64,000 bases of DNA from Pseudoroseicyclus tamaricis (GTDB taxonomy: Bacteria; Pseudomonadota; Alphaproteobacteria; Rhodobacterales; Rhodobacteraceae), in contig NZ_JAAFYS010000003.1 of the NCBI RefSeq assembly GCF_012070395.1, forward strand, positions 310,001-374,000, given 5' to 3'. Positions 25,861-34,840 of the stretch are shown piece after piece (within the stretch, counting starts at the first letter, position 1; the number at the start of each line of letters is the position of its first letter). The notes beneath the pieces were generated by a model. The model did not search any database. It was not told where the DNA came from and saw only the letters and a list, made by a program, of their open reading frames with translations. Both the position numbers and the translations under genes were made by a program.

Positions 25861-26318
25861 CCGAGGCGCCCGCGATCACGCTCCGCCGGGTCTCGCCACG
25901 CGAGCCCGGCGCCGAAGCGCTGCTGAACGAGAGCCAGGCGCTGATGCGCGCCATGTTCGAGCAGAACCACTTCCTCAGCCATGATGCTTTGGCCGCGCCG
26001 CATATCCACCTCTACCTCGCCGAGGCGGGCTCCCAACCCCTCGGCACCGGCGCGCTGGCGATCTTCGAGGGCTACGGCGAGATCAAGTCGCTCTACACCT
26101 CCGAGGCCGCCCGCGGCCGCGGCGTCGCCGCCGCCCTCCTCGCCCGGCTGGAAGAGGTCGCCCGCGCGGCCTCCCTCCCCTGGCTGAGGCTGGAAACCGG
26201 CCCCGGCCTCGACTCCGCCCAGCGCCTCTACCGCCGCTTCGGATACACGCTCTGCGGCCCCTATGGCGCGTATAAGGAGAGCCCGTCCTCGATCTTCTAC
26301 GAGAAGGCGCTGACGTGA
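25857..26318 (+). CDS. GNAT family N-acetyltransferase
   Basis: A 153-residue protein, coupled to cobW by an ATGA overlap. The acetyl-CoA-binding motif RGRGVAAALLARLEE (about residue 84) and the C-terminal RLYRRFGYTLCGPYGAYKES are typical of small-molecule GNATs. Such a gene between cobW and cobN is not part of the cobalamin pathway by known chemistry, so it may be a passenger or modify an unknown substrate under B12 control. Confidence 0.88.
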   Translation: MTEAPAITLRRVSPREPGAEALLNESQALMRAMFEQNHFLSHDALAAPHIHLYLAEAGSQPLGTGALAIFEGYGEIKSLYTSEAARGRGVAAALLARLEEVARAASLPWLRLETGPGLDSAQRLYRRFGYTLCGPYGAYKESPSSIFYEKALT

Positions 26319-26362
26319 CGCGGCCGCCCCGCGCAGAGGTCTCCGCCCTGTCCCTCCGCCCC

Positions 26363-26418
26363 CTCTCGCTTTTCTCCAAATATCCCGGGGGGGCCGAAGG
26401 CGGGGGGCAGCGCCCCCC
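26363..26418 (-). repeat. R2 interspersed hairpin element, copy 3 (reverse)
   Basis: CTCTCGCTTTTCTCCAAATA, CCCGGGGGGG, then a GGGGGGC/GCCCCCC stem. It separates the acetyltransferase from cobN (22 bp before its ATG) and could reduce read-through. Confidence 0.75.
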
Positions 26419-26439
26419 TCTGCGCTCTCCGCTCGTCCC

Positions 26440-29400
26440 ATGCACCTGATCGCCGCCACCCCCGGCGCCATCGGCGATGGCCAGAGCCCGGTGGACACCA
26501 CGCAGTCGCCCGCTGATCTGGTGGTCATCTCCGCCGCCGATACCGAGCTCGCCGCCCTCTCCATGGCCCGCGCGGAGATGCCGGAGGCGCCCCAGCTCCG
26601 CCTCATGCGCCTGCAGCACCTCTCGCACCCCATGAGCGTCGACCTGCACCTCGAGAGCTGCGCCACGAAGTCCCGCCTCGTCGTCGCCCGCCTCCTCGGC
26701 GGCTCGGCCTACTGGCCGCACGGGCTCGCCCAGTATTCCGCCCGCCTCGCCGAGGCCGGCGTCGCCTTCGTCGCCCTGCCCGGCGACGACAAGCCCGACG
26801 AGGAGCTTGCCGCCCTCTCCACCGTCAGCGCGGAGGATTATCGCGCCCTCCACGGCTTCCTCACCGAGGGCGGCCCCGCCAACGCCGCCGGCTTCCTCGC
26901 CCATGCCCGCGCCATGATCGCCGACGCCCCGCGCCCGCCCGGCCCGAAGCCCTTCCTCAAGGCCGGCCTCTACTGGCCAGGCCAGCCGGAGCCCTCCCTC
27001 TCCGACCTCCGCGCCCACTGGCCGGCGGACGCCCCGATCATCCCCCTCGTCTTCTACCGCGCCCTCCTGCAGGGCGGCGGCCTCGCGCCCATCGACCGGC
27101 TCACCAAGGCCCTGCTCCGCGCCGGCCTCGCGCCCATGCCGGTCTTCGTCACCTCCCTCAAGGACGACCTGTCCGCCGCCACCCTCGAATCCCTCTTCAC
27201 CGAGGCCCCGCCCTCGGTGATCCTCAACCTCACCTCCTTCGCCACCGCCGCCCCCGGCGAGACCGGCCGGAACCCGCTCGCCTCCGCCGCCGCGAACGAG
27301 GCACCTGTCCTGCAGGCCATCCTCGCCGCCGGCAGCCAGGAGACGTGGGAGGCCTCCGCCGCCGGCCTCTCCGCCCGCGACGTGGCGATGAACGTGGCGC
27401 TGCCGGAGGTCGACGGCCGCCTCATTACCCGCGCCATCGCCTTCAAGGACGCCGCCTTCCGCGACGATGACACCGAGTGTGAGATCGCCACGTGGTCGGC
27501 CCACGGCAGCCGCATCACCTTCCTCGCCCGCCTCGCCGCGAACTGGGCGCGCCTGCGCGCCACGCCTCCCGCCGAGCGCCGCATCGCGCTGATCCTCGCC
27601 AACTACCCCAACAAGGACGGCCGCCTCGCCAACGGCGTCGGCCTCGACACGCCCGCCTCCACCGCCGAGGCGCTCCGCTTGATGGCCTCCGCCGGCTACG
27701 ACACCGCCGGCGCCCCGGAGACCTCGGCGGATCTCATGGCCGCCCTCATGGCCGGCCCCACCAACTGGCTCACCGACCGCTCCGAGCGCGCCGGCGGCAC
27801 GCGCTACCCCCTCTCCGCCTACAGGCAGGCCTTCGCCGCCCTCCCCTGGGAGGCCAAGGAGCAGATCCTCACCCGCTGGGGCCCGCCCGAGGCCGATCCT
27901 TTCATCTGGCCCCAAATACCTCCGCCGGAGTCCCCCGAAGGCTCCGCGCCCTCTCAGCCAGAGCCGGCCTTCGCCCTCGCCGCCCATCGCTTCGGCAATA
28001 CCGTGGTCGCCATCCAGCCCGCCCGCGGCTACAACATCGACCCCGACGAGACCTACCACTCGCCGGACCTCCCCCCGCCACACCACTACCTCGCCTTCCA
28101 CTTCTGGATGCGCGAGGAGTTCGGCGCCCATGCCGCCGTCCACATGGGCAAGCACGGCAACCTCGAATGGCTGCCCGGCAAGGGCCTCGCCCTCTCCGAG
28201 GCCTGCTGGCCCGAGATCGCCCTCGGCCCGCTGCCCAACCTCTATCCCTTCATCGTCAACGACCCCGGCGAGGGCTCCCAGGCCAAGCGCCGCACCGCCG
28301 CCGTGGTGCTCGACCATCTCACCCCGCCGATGACCCGGGCGGAGACCTACGGCCCCCTCGCCGACCTCGAAGCACTGGTGGACGAGTATTACGAGGCCGC
28401 GAGCCTCGACCCCTCGCGCGCCGCCCGCCTCTCGAAGGACATCCTCTCCCTCGCCGAGACCACCGGCATCGCCGCCGATGCCGGTCTGACGGCGGCGGAT
28501 GATCTCTCCCGCCTCGACGCGTGGCTCTGCGAGATCAAGGAGGCGCAGATCCGCGACGGCCTGCACATCTTCGGCCTCTCACCCACCGGCCCGCAGGCCC
28601 GCGACCTCGCCCTCGCCCTCGCGCGCCTGCCCCGCGGCGAGCGCCCCTCGCTCCTCCGTGCCCTCGCCGACGACCTCTCGCTCGCCTTCGACCCGCTCAC
28701 CGCCACCCTCTCCGACCCGTGGCTCGGCCCCCGCCCCGAGGTCCTCGCCGCCTCCGCCCCGTGGCGCAGCACCGGCGACACGGTCGAGCGCCTCGAATCC
28801 CTCTCCCTCCGCCTCGTGGATCGCGAGACGCGCCCGCCAGGGCCGGCGAGCAGCGCCGTCCTCGCCGAGCTTCAATCCGAGCTCGCCCCCGCCATCGCCG
28901 CCTGCGGCCCGGCGGAGGCCCAGTCGCTTCTCGCCGCCCTCGACGGCCGCGCAATCCCCCCCGGGCCCTCCGGCGCCCCCACGCGCGGGCGGCCCGACGT
29001 GCTGCCGACCGGCCGCAACTTCTACTCCGTCGACGCCCGCGCCGTCCCCACGCCGACCGCTTGGCAGATCGGCCGCCATTCCGCCGACCTTCTCGTAGAG
29101 ACCTACCTGCAGGAGCATGGCGACTGGCCGCGCGCCATGCTGCTCACCGCCTGGGGCACGGCCAACATGCGCACCGGCGGCGATGACATCGCGCAGGGCC
29201 TCGCCCTGATGGGCGTGAAACCGACGTGGGACGCCGCCTCGCGCCGCGTCACCGGTTTCGAGATCCTGCCCCTGTCGCTCCTCGGCCGCCCCCGCGTCGA
29301 CGTCACCCTCCGCGTCTCGGGCTTCTTCCGCGACGCCTTCCCGCAGCTCATCGCCCTCTTCGATTCAGCTGCGAAGGCGATCCAGGCGCTCGACGAGCCC

Positions 29401-30123
29401 GCCACCGAGAACCCCGCGACCGCCTCCCCCGGCCCCCGCGTCTATGGCTCCAAGCCCGGGGCCTACGGCGCCGGCCTGCAGGCGCTCATCGACGAAGGCG
29501 GCTGGTCCTCCCGCGACGATTTTGCCAAGGCCTATCTCTCCTGGGGCGGCTACGCCTACGAGGCCGGCCGCGACGGCGCCGAGGATCGCGCCGGCCTGCA
29601 GGCCCGCCTCTCCCAGACCGACGCCATCGTCCAGAACCAGGACAACCGCGAGCACGATCTGCTCGACAGCGACGATTACTACCAGTTCGAAGGCGGCGCC
29701 GCCGCCGCCGTCTCCATGCTGCAGGGGGCCGACCGGCCGATCTATCACAACGACCATTCCCGCCCCGAGCGACCGGTCATCCGCCGACTGGAGGAGGAGA
29801 TCTCCCGCGTCATGCGCGCCCGCGTGGTGAACCCCAAATGGATCGAGGGCGTGAAGCGCCACGGCTACAAGGGCGCCTTCGAGATCGCGGCGACGGTCGA
29901 CTACCTCTTCGCCTTCGCCGCCACGACCGGCGCCGTGAAGGCCCACCATTTCGACCTCTGCGAGGCCGCCTTCCTCGCCGACGACGACACCCGCGCCTTC
30001 ATCGAAGAGGCCAACGCCCCCGCCCTCGCCGAGATCGCCCGCCGCCTGCAGGAGGCCATCGACCGCGGCCTCTGGGTGCCGAAGTCCAACTCCGCCCGCG
30101 CCCGCATCGCCGCCCTCCTGTGA
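26440..30123 (+). CDS. cobN: Cobaltochelatase subunit CobN
   Basis: The 1227-residue large subunit of the ATP-dependent CobNST complex, which inserts cobalt into hydrogenobyrinic acid a,c-diamide in the aerobic B12 pathway. The length matches the family and magnesium chelatase BchH. Recognised blocks are the N-terminal LRLMRLQHLSHPMSVDLHLE, LILANYPNKDGRLANGVGLD (about residue 385), HMGKHGNLEWLPGKG (about residue 568) and EHDLLDSDDYYQFEGG (about residue 1074). The surrounding cobW and cobO exclude BchH. Codon use is strongly biased to C-ending codons like its neighbours. The last base of its last codon begins a GTGA overlap with the next gene. Confidence 0.95.
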   Translation: MHLIAATPGAIGDGQSPVDTTQSPADLVVISAADTELAALSMARAEMPEAPQLRLMRLQHLSHPMSVDLHLESCATKSRLVVARLLGGSAYWPHGLAQYSARLAEAGVAFVALPGDDKPDEELAALSTVSAEDYRALHGFLTEGGPANAAGFLAHARAMIADAPRPPGPKPFLKAGLYWPGQPEPSLSDLRAHWPADAPIIPLVFYRALLQGGGLAPIDRLTKALLRAGLAPMPVFVTSLKDDLSAATLESLFTEAPPSVILNLTSFATAAPGETGRNPLASAAANEAPVLQAILAAGSQETWEASAAGLSARDVAMNVALPEVDGRLITRAIAFKDAAFRDDDTECEIATWSAHGSRITFLARLAANWARLRATPPAERRIALILANYPNKDGRLANGVGLDTPASTAEALRLMASAGYDTAGAPETSADLMAALMAGPTNWLTDRSERAGGTRYPLSAYRQAFAALPWEAKEQILTRWGPPEADPFIWPQIPPPESPEGSAPSQPEPAFALAAHRFGNTVVAIQPARGYNIDPDETYHSPDLPPPHHYLAFHFWMREEFGAHAAVHMGKHGNLEWLPGKGLALSEACWPEIALGPLPNLYPFIVNDPGEGSQAKRRTAAVVLDHLTPPMTRAETYGPLADLEALVDEYYEAASLDPSRAARLSKDILSLAETTGIAADAGLTAADDLSRLDAWLCEIKEAQIRDGLHIFGLSPTGPQARDLALALARLPRGERPSLLRALADDLSLAFDPLTATLSDPWLGPRPEVLAASAPWRSTGDTVERLESLSLRLVDRETRPPGPASSAVLAELQSELAPAIAACGPAEAQSLLAALDGRAIPPGPSGAPTRGRPDVLPTGRNFYSVDARAVPTPTAWQIGRHSADLLVETYLQEHGDWPRAMLLTAWGTANMRTGGDDIAQGLALMGVKPTWDAASRRVTGFEILPLSLLGRPRVDVTLRVSGFFRDAFPQLIALFDSAAKAIQALDEPATENPATASPGPRVYGSKPGAYGAGLQALIDEGGWSSRDDFAKAYLSWGGYAYEAGRDGAEDRAGLQARLSQTDAIVQNQDNREHDLLDSDDYYQFEGGAAAAVSMLQGADRPIYHNDHSRPERPVIRRLEEEISRVMRARVVNPKWIEGVKRHGYKGAFEIAATVDYLFAFAATTGAVKAHHFDLCEAAFLADDDTRAFIEEANAPALAEIARRLQEAIDRGLWVPKSNSARARIAALL

Positions 30124-30728
30124 CCCACCTGCGCTACGCCGACGCCTCCCTCGAGGCCCAGCGCGCCGCGCTCATAGAGATCGTCCGCGTCTCGCCCAAG
30201 CTCATGCGCGCCTTCCACATCGCCCGAGAGCTCGGCCTGCCCGACTGGTGGATCGTCTCCGGCGCGCTCTACAATCAGGTGTGGAACGCTCTGACCGGCC
30301 GGCCCGAGCTCCATGGCGTCAAGGACATCGACCTCTTCTACTTCGACCCCGACACCAGCTGGGAGGCGGAGGACCGCGTCATCCGCGCTGGCGCCCGCCT
30401 CTTCCCCGCCGACCCTCCGGTCGAGATCCGTAACCAGGCCCGCGTGCATCTCTGGTACGAGCAGCACTTCGGCCAGCCCTGCCCGCCCTACCGGAACGCG
30501 CGCGAGCCGATAGCCGCCTTCGCCTGCCGCACCCATGCCGTGGGGATGCGCCTGACATCAGATGACGATTTCGAGGTGGAGGCCCCTTACGGGCTGGGGG
30601 ACATTTTCAGCTTCCGGGTGACGCCGAACCCGATCCGCCCGAATCGCCTCACGCATGAGGCCAAGGCGGCGCGCCAGAAGGCGCTCTGGCCAGAGCTCAG
30701 GATAGAGCCCTGGCCAGAAGACCTTTAA
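30120..30728 (+). CDS. Nucleotidyltransferase-like protein (DUF925 type)
   Basis: A 202-residue protein with a GTG start at 30120 overlapping the cobN stop. It has GLPDWWIVSGALYNQVWNAL followed by HGVKDIDLFYFDPDTSWEAED, the Asp-x-Asp metal pattern of the nucleotidyltransferase fold, and an RVTPNPIRPN motif near the end. Proteins of this type are widespread but unassigned. Translational coupling to cobN gives it B12-linked expression, yet there is no known cobalamin step for it. No signal or membrane segment. Confidence 0.75.
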   Translation: MTHLRYADASLEAQRAALIEIVRVSPKLMRAFHIARELGLPDWWIVSGALYNQVWNALTGRPELHGVKDIDLFYFDPDTSWEAEDRVIRAGARLFPADPPVEIRNQARVHLWYEQHFGQPCPPYRNAREPIAAFACRTHAVGMRLTSDDDFEVEAPYGLGDIFSFRVTPNPIRPNRLTHEAKAARQKALWPELRIEPWPEDL

Positions 30729-30790
30729 GCCGCGGCCAGCGCCGCGACGCCGACATAGGCAAAGAGAAGAGCAATGGAAAAGTACATCAT
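30725..30790 (-). CDS. Possible 21-residue membrane peptide
   Basis: On the minus strand a frame starts with two consecutive ATGs and encodes an almost wholly hydrophobic peptide (MMYFSIALLFAYVGVAALAA plus one Ala) ending in TAA. It ends at the 3' end of the nucleotidyltransferase gene. An AGGA lies 13 bases before the first ATG, rather far. No homologue is recognised; the hydrophobic composition is the only support. Confidence 0.3.
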   Translation of the reverse strand: MMYFSIALLFAYVGVAALAAA

Positions 30791-30917
30791 CTTGACTGTC
30801 CGATCCTGCTTGTTTGCTTAGCGCGATACGCGCGCTGTTGCGCCAATAGCGCAGAAACCCGCCGATCGGTTCCACCTGCTCTTGCGCTTTTCCGCTGACG
30901 GCGACTCACATCGGGCC

Positions 30918-31304
30918 ATGACGATGACCGGTCACTGCCTCTGCGGCGCCACCTCCTTCTCCTATGAGGGCAAGGAAAACTGGCGCTCCTATTGCCATTG
31001 CGACAGCTGCCGCCGCTTCACCGGAGCGCCCGTTGCCGCCTATCTGGCCGTGCCGCATGGCGCCTGGGCGTGGACGGGGGCCGAGCCCCGCAGATATGAA
31101 AGCTCCCCCGGCACCGGCTGGCTGAGCTGCGCCACCTGCGGCAGCGCCATCGCCTACGATTCGGACAGGGAGCCGGACGAGATCCATTTCATGGCAGCGC
31201 TGCTGGACGATCCCTCGGGCATCGTGATGCAACACCACAGCCATCACGAGGAACGCCTGGCGTGGTTCAACCTGCACGACGACCTGCCGAAGCACAGGGG
31301 CTGA
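30918..31304 (+). CDS. GFA family protein (glutathione-dependent formaldehyde-activating type)
   Basis: A 128-residue Mss4-like zinc protein. The N-terminus GHCLCGATSF and the following YCHCDSCRRFTGAPVAAYLAV give the cysteine ligands; a third pair lies in LSCATCGSAIAYDSD. Most family members are of unknown function despite the name, and only some speed glutathione-formaldehyde adduct formation. The first ATG (30918) is preferred over an upstream TTG. The 3' end overlaps the next gene by 43 bp. Confidence 0.88.
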   Translation: MTMTGHCLCGATSFSYEGKENWRSYCHCDSCRRFTGAPVAAYLAVPHGAWAWTGAEPRRYESSPGTGWLSCATCGSAIAYDSDREPDEIHFMAALLDDPSGIVMQHHSHHEERLAWFNLHDDLPKHRG

Positions 31305-31759
31305 GGCGCCTCTCTCCCGGCGACCCCGCCCTCGCCGAGGTCCTGGCTCTGATCCGCGCCGAGTTCTCCTATATGGAAGGCCGCATCGACCCGCCCTCCT
31401 CCATGCTGCGGCTGACGCTGACAGAGGTCGAGGCGCAGGCCGCCGGCGGCGAGGTCTGGGCCATCGGCGCGCCGGTCACCGCCTGCCTCTTCCTCACGCC
31501 CAAGCCGCCGTCCCTCTACCTCGGCAAGCTCGCCGTCGCCGCCAGCGCACGGGGCCGCGGCCTCGCCCGCACCCTCATCTCCGAGGCGGAGGCGCGGGCC
31601 CGCGCCCTCGGCCTCGCGCAGCTGGAGCTCAGCACCCGCGTCGAACTGGCGGACAACCACGCCGCCTTCGCCGCCCTCGGCTTCACCGAGGCCGCCCGCA
31701 CCTCCCACCCCGGCTACGCCCGCCCCACCTCCATCACCTACCGCCGCCCCGTCGCCTGA
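31262..31759 (+). CDS. GNAT family N-acetyltransferase
   Basis: Up to 165 residues from a GTG at 31262, inside the preceding gene. The conserved domain starts near LRRLSPGDPALAEVLALIR; motif A is VAASARGRGLARTLISEAEARAR and the end HAAFAALGFTEAARTSHPGY is typical. No ATG exists between the GTG and the conserved domain, so the true start is uncertain and the protein may be 10-15 residues shorter with a rare start codon. The acetyl acceptor is unknown. Confidence 0.8.
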   Translation: MVQPARRPAEAQGLRRLSPGDPALAEVLALIRAEFSYMEGRIDPPSSMLRLTLTEVEAQAAGGEVWAIGAPVTACLFLTPKPPSLYLGKLAVAASARGRGLARTLISEAEARARALGLAQLELSTRVELADNHAAFAALGFTEAARTSHPGYARPTSITYRRPVA

Positions 31760-31792
31760 CCCCGGGGCGCAGCATCGCCGCCCCGCCCCGCC

Positions 31793-31845
31793 TGTCTTTG
31801 GTCCCCAAAATCCTCCGGGGGTCCGGGGTGGAAAACCCCCGGGTC
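31793..31845 (-). repeat. R2-related element, copy 4 (divergent, reverse)
   Basis: TCTTTGGTCCCCAAAATCCT, then GGGGG and CCCCC arms with a longer loop. It lies between the acetyltransferase stop and cobO, in the same place relative to a stop codon as the other R2 copies. Confidence 0.6.
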
Positions 31846-31911
31846 CTGCCCTCTCCTCCCTTGCCGCCGCCCGCCCCGTCGCCCAGACTCCCGGCCAAAA
31901 GGAGAGCCCCG

Positions 31912-32523
31912 ATGACCGACGATGACAACGCCCGCCACGCCGCGAAGATGGCGAAGAAGAAGGCCGCGCGCGACAAGATCATGGCCACCAAGACCGGCGA
32001 GAAGGGGCTGATCGTCGTCCATACCGGCAAGGGCAAGGGCAAGAGCACCGCCGCCTTCGGCATGATCTTCCGCTGCATCGCCCACGACATGCCCTGCGCC
32101 GTCGTCCAGTTCATCAAGGGCGGGATGGAGACGGGCGAGCGCACGCTGATCGAGGGGCAGTTCTCCGATCTCTGCGACTTCCACACCATGGGCGAGGGCT
32201 TCACCTGGGAGACGCAGGACAAGGCGCGTGACACCCAGATGGCGCAGGCCGCCTGGGCCAAGGCGAAGGAGCTCATCGCCTCGGGCGAGCGGCACATGGT
32301 GCTTCTTGACGAAATCAACATCGCCATCCGCTACGGCTACGTCGATGCCGCCGAGGTGGTGGCCTTCCTCGCCGCAGAGAAGCCCCCGATGACCCATGTC
32401 GTGCTGACCGGCCGCAATGCGGCGGAAGAGATCATCGAGGCCGCCGATCTCGTCACAGAGATGGAGCTGGTCAAGCACCCCTTCCGCTCCGGCGTGAAGG
32501 CGCAGCGGGGCGTGGAGTTCTGA
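31912..32523 (+). CDS. cobO: Cob(I)yrinic acid a,c-diamide adenosyltransferase
   Basis: A 203-residue CobA/CobO/BtuR-type enzyme that adds the adenosyl group to cob(I)yrinic acid a,c-diamide. The ATP-binding GKGKGKSTAAFGM (about residue 39), VQFIKGGMETGERT and the VLLDEINIAIRYGYVD block are all present. AAGGAG lies before the ATG at 31912, and an N-terminal Lys-rich extension (AKMAKKKAARDK) precedes the domain. It acts just after CobN in the pathway, matching the cluster. The methyltransferase gene follows after three bases. Confidence 0.95.
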   Translation: MTDDDNARHAAKMAKKKAARDKIMATKTGEKGLIVVHTGKGKGKSTAAFGMIFRCIAHDMPCAVVQFIKGGMETGERTLIEGQFSDLCDFHTMGEGFTWETQDKARDTQMAQAAWAKAKELIASGERHMVLLDEINIAIRYGYVDAAEVVAFLAAEKPPMTHVVLTGRNAAEEIIEAADLVTEMELVKHPFRSGVKAQRGVEF

Positions 32524-32526
32524 GGC

Positions 32527-33264
32527 ATGCCGCTCTTCTCCCGCAAGGGCGCCGACATCGCCCATTGGGAGGGGGCGGCGGAGGACTGGATCGCCTGGGC
32601 GCGCCGGCCCGGCCATGACGCCTACTGGGCCTACGAGCCGGTGCTGCGCGCCTTCATCGGGGCGGGCGCCGGCGCGGCGATCGACATCGGCTGCGGCGAG
32701 GGGCGCGTCTCCGCCCTCCTCGTCGCGCTCGGCTACCATGTCACCGCCATCGACCCGGTGGAGCGGATGGTGGCGGCGGCGCGCGAGAAGGGCTCGGCGG
32801 ATGCCTATGCCATCGCGCCCGCCGCGCAGATCCCCTTCGCGAGCGAGAGCTTCGATCTCGCGCTGATGTACAACATCCTGACGGTTCTGGAGAATATCCC
32901 CAAGGCCCTCGCCGAGACGCGCCGCCTCCTGCGCCCCGACGGCCGGCTGGTCATCTCCGTCACCCACCCTTTCAGCGAGCGGGCGGAGAAGGAGGGCGAG
33001 GACGGCGCCACGATCCTCCGGCTGGAGGAGGGCTACTTCGGCCGCGAGCGCTACTCGATGCGGGCGGAGCGCGCCGGGCTGCGGATGGACTTCGCCGGCT
33101 GGACGCAGCCCCTGAGCCTCTACACCGAGGCGCTGGCCCGCGCCGGCTTCGCCATCACCCGGATGATCGAGCCGCAGCCCTCCCCCCGCTCCCCGTGGCG
33201 GGGCCGCGAGCGGTGGACGAAGTTCCCGCTCTTCCTCTGGATCGAGGCGCGCCCGCTCGGCTGA
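32527..33264 (+). CDS. Class I SAM-dependent methyltransferase
   Basis: A 245-residue protein with SAM motif I AIDIGCGEGRVSALLVALGY (about residue 55), the following acidic residue in VTAIDPVERM and the post-II region LALMYNILTVLENIPKAL. It looks like a small-molecule methyltransferase. It begins 3 bp after cobO, so it is co-transcribed and possibly coupled. The cobalamin methyltransferases have a different fold, so a direct B12 role is not indicated. The substrate is unknown. Confidence 0.85.
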   Translation: MPLFSRKGADIAHWEGAAEDWIAWARRPGHDAYWAYEPVLRAFIGAGAGAAIDIGCGEGRVSALLVALGYHVTAIDPVERMVAAAREKGSADAYAIAPAAQIPFASESFDLALMYNILTVLENIPKALAETRRLLRPDGRLVISVTHPFSERAEKEGEDGATILRLEEGYFGRERYSMRAERAGLRMDFAGWTQPLSLYTEALARAGFAITRMIEPQPSPRSPWRGRERWTKFPLFLWIEARPLG

Positions 33265-33402
33265 GCCGCCGAGACCGTCCGCCCCCAACATCGCCCGTCC
33301 CGGGTTTGCGCCCCGAGAGCGTTCAGCCGCGAGCCATCGGCAGGCCAGACCCATCACGGTTCGTCATATGATCCATCGCGGCTCGCCCCCTTTCGCCGGC
33401 CT

Positions 33403-33428
33403 GTCGGCAGGTCTACGCTCCTGCCGAC
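33403..33428. promoter_or_regulatory. Inverted repeat upstream of the aminotransferase
   Basis: GTCGGCAGG (33403) and CCTGCCGAC (33420) are perfect 9-bp inverted repeats with an 8-base spacer, 22 bp before the ATG. It could be an operator or a leader hairpin near the ribosome site. Confidence 0.45.
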
Positions 33429-33450
33429 TCCAGACATCCAGAGGTGAGAC

Positions 33451-34761
33451 ATGCCCGATACAGCCCGCGCCCCGAACGATCTCGACAGCTTCTGGATGCC
33501 GTTCACGCCCAGCCGGACGTTCAAGGACAACCCGCGCATGATCACCGGCGCCAAGGGCATCCACTACACCGACGTCTCGGGCAAGGAGCTGATCGACGGC
33601 ACCGGCGGCCTGTGGTGCTGCAACGCCGGCCACGGCCATCCGGGGATCACCAAGGCGATCCAGGATCAGGCGGCGACGCTCGACTACGTGCACAATTTCA
33701 ACCAGGGCCACCCGATCGCCTTCGAGGCGGCCTCCCGCGTCGTGGCGCTGGCGCCGGGCTTCGACCACATCTTCTTCACCAACTCCGGCTCCGAGGCCAT
33801 CGACACGGCGATGAAGATCGCCCTCGCCTACCACCGGGCGCAGGGCCAGGCGGAGCGGCGCATCCTCGTGGCGCGCGAGAAGGCGTATCACGGCATCAAC
33901 GTCGGCGGCACGTCCCTCGCCGGCCTGCCGCTCAACCGTGCCCAGTTCGGCACGCTCTACCCGCATGTGCACCACATGCGGAACACCGGCACCGAGGCCA
34001 ACCGCTTCTCCCGCGGCCAGCCGGAGAGCGGGGCCGAGATGGCGGAGGACCTGCAGCGCCTCGTCGACCTGCATGGCGGCGGCAACATCGCCGCGGTCTT
34101 CGTCGAGCCGGTCGTGGGCGCCGGCGGCGTCTACCCGCCGCCGAAGGGCTACCTCGAGCGCCTGCGCGAGATCTGTGACACGCACGGCATCCTCTTGGTC
34201 TTCGACGAGGTCATCACCGGCTTCGGCCGCACCGGCGAGGCCTTCGCCTATCAGGCCTTCGGCGTCACGCCGGACCTGATCACCTGCGCCAAGGGCATCA
34301 CCAACGCTACCGTGCCCATGGGCGGCGTGCTCGTGCCCACCCGCGTGCGCGAGGCTTTCCTCAAGGGCCCGCATGCGATGCCGGACCTCTTCCATGGCTA
34401 CACCTACTCCGGCCACCCCCTCGCCGCCGCCGCCGCCATCGCCACGCTGGATGCCTACCGCGACGACGAGATCTTCGAGAACGTCAAGCGCGTCGCCCCG
34501 GTCTGGGAGGACATGCTGCACGGCTTGGCGGACCTGCCGGGCGTGAAGGACATCCGCAACTACGGCCTCCTCGGCGCGGTGGAGCTGGAGACCCAGGGCG
34601 ACGTCGGCGCCGCCGGCAAGGCGGCCCACGCCGCCCTCTGGGACGCCGGCCTGATCGTCCGCCCCATCGGGGACAGCTGCGCCATGTCCCCGCCGCTGAT
34701 CCTGACGGAGGACGACATCGCCCGCATCGGCGACATCTGGCGGACCTACCTGAAGGGGTAA
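33451..34761 (+). CDS. Class III omega-amino acid:pyruvate aminotransferase
   Basis: A 436-residue PLP enzyme. It has the N-terminal FWMPFTPSRTFKDNPRMITG, the cofactor loop FFTNSGSEAIDTAMKIAL, FDEVITGFGRTGE and the Schiff-base lysine in ITCAKGITNA (about residue 281). The N-terminus and WCCNAGHGHP are most like beta-alanine:pyruvate transaminases, which use beta-alanine or other omega-amines. AGAGGTGAGAC precedes the ATG. No regulator is adjacent; see the inverted repeat upstream. Confidence 0.9.
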   Translation: MPDTARAPNDLDSFWMPFTPSRTFKDNPRMITGAKGIHYTDVSGKELIDGTGGLWCCNAGHGHPGITKAIQDQAATLDYVHNFNQGHPIAFEAASRVVALAPGFDHIFFTNSGSEAIDTAMKIALAYHRAQGQAERRILVAREKAYHGINVGGTSLAGLPLNRAQFGTLYPHVHHMRNTGTEANRFSRGQPESGAEMAEDLQRLVDLHGGGNIAAVFVEPVVGAGGVYPPPKGYLERLREICDTHGILLVFDEVITGFGRTGEAFAYQAFGVTPDLITCAKGITNATVPMGGVLVPTRVREAFLKGPHAMPDLFHGYTYSGHPLAAAAAIATLDAYRDDEIFENVKRVAPVWEDMLHGLADLPGVKDIRNYGLLGAVELETQGDVGAAGKAAHAALWDAGLIVRPIGDSCAMSPPLILTEDDIARIGDIWRTYLKG

Positions 34762-34840
34762 GCCCTTCGCGGGAGGGGAGCCGGGCGAGCGCCGGCGGTC
34801 ACTCCACCGTCCGGCCCCGTCCAACCTCGCCGCTCATCCC

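Noticed and set aside
26083-28566. An 827-codon frame opposite cobN
   Set aside because: Gly/Glu/Ala/Arg-rich shadow without recognisable motifs; cobN occupies the other strand with clear family blocks.
26440-30123. Magnesium chelatase subunit BchH
   Set aside because: Similar in size and fold, but neighbours are cobW and cobO and a B12 riboswitch controls the locus; no bacteriochlorophyll gene is present.
30558-30875. A 105-codon minus-strand frame overlapping the DUF925 gene
   Set aside because: It starts with GTG without a ribosome site and runs antisense to a well-supported gene.
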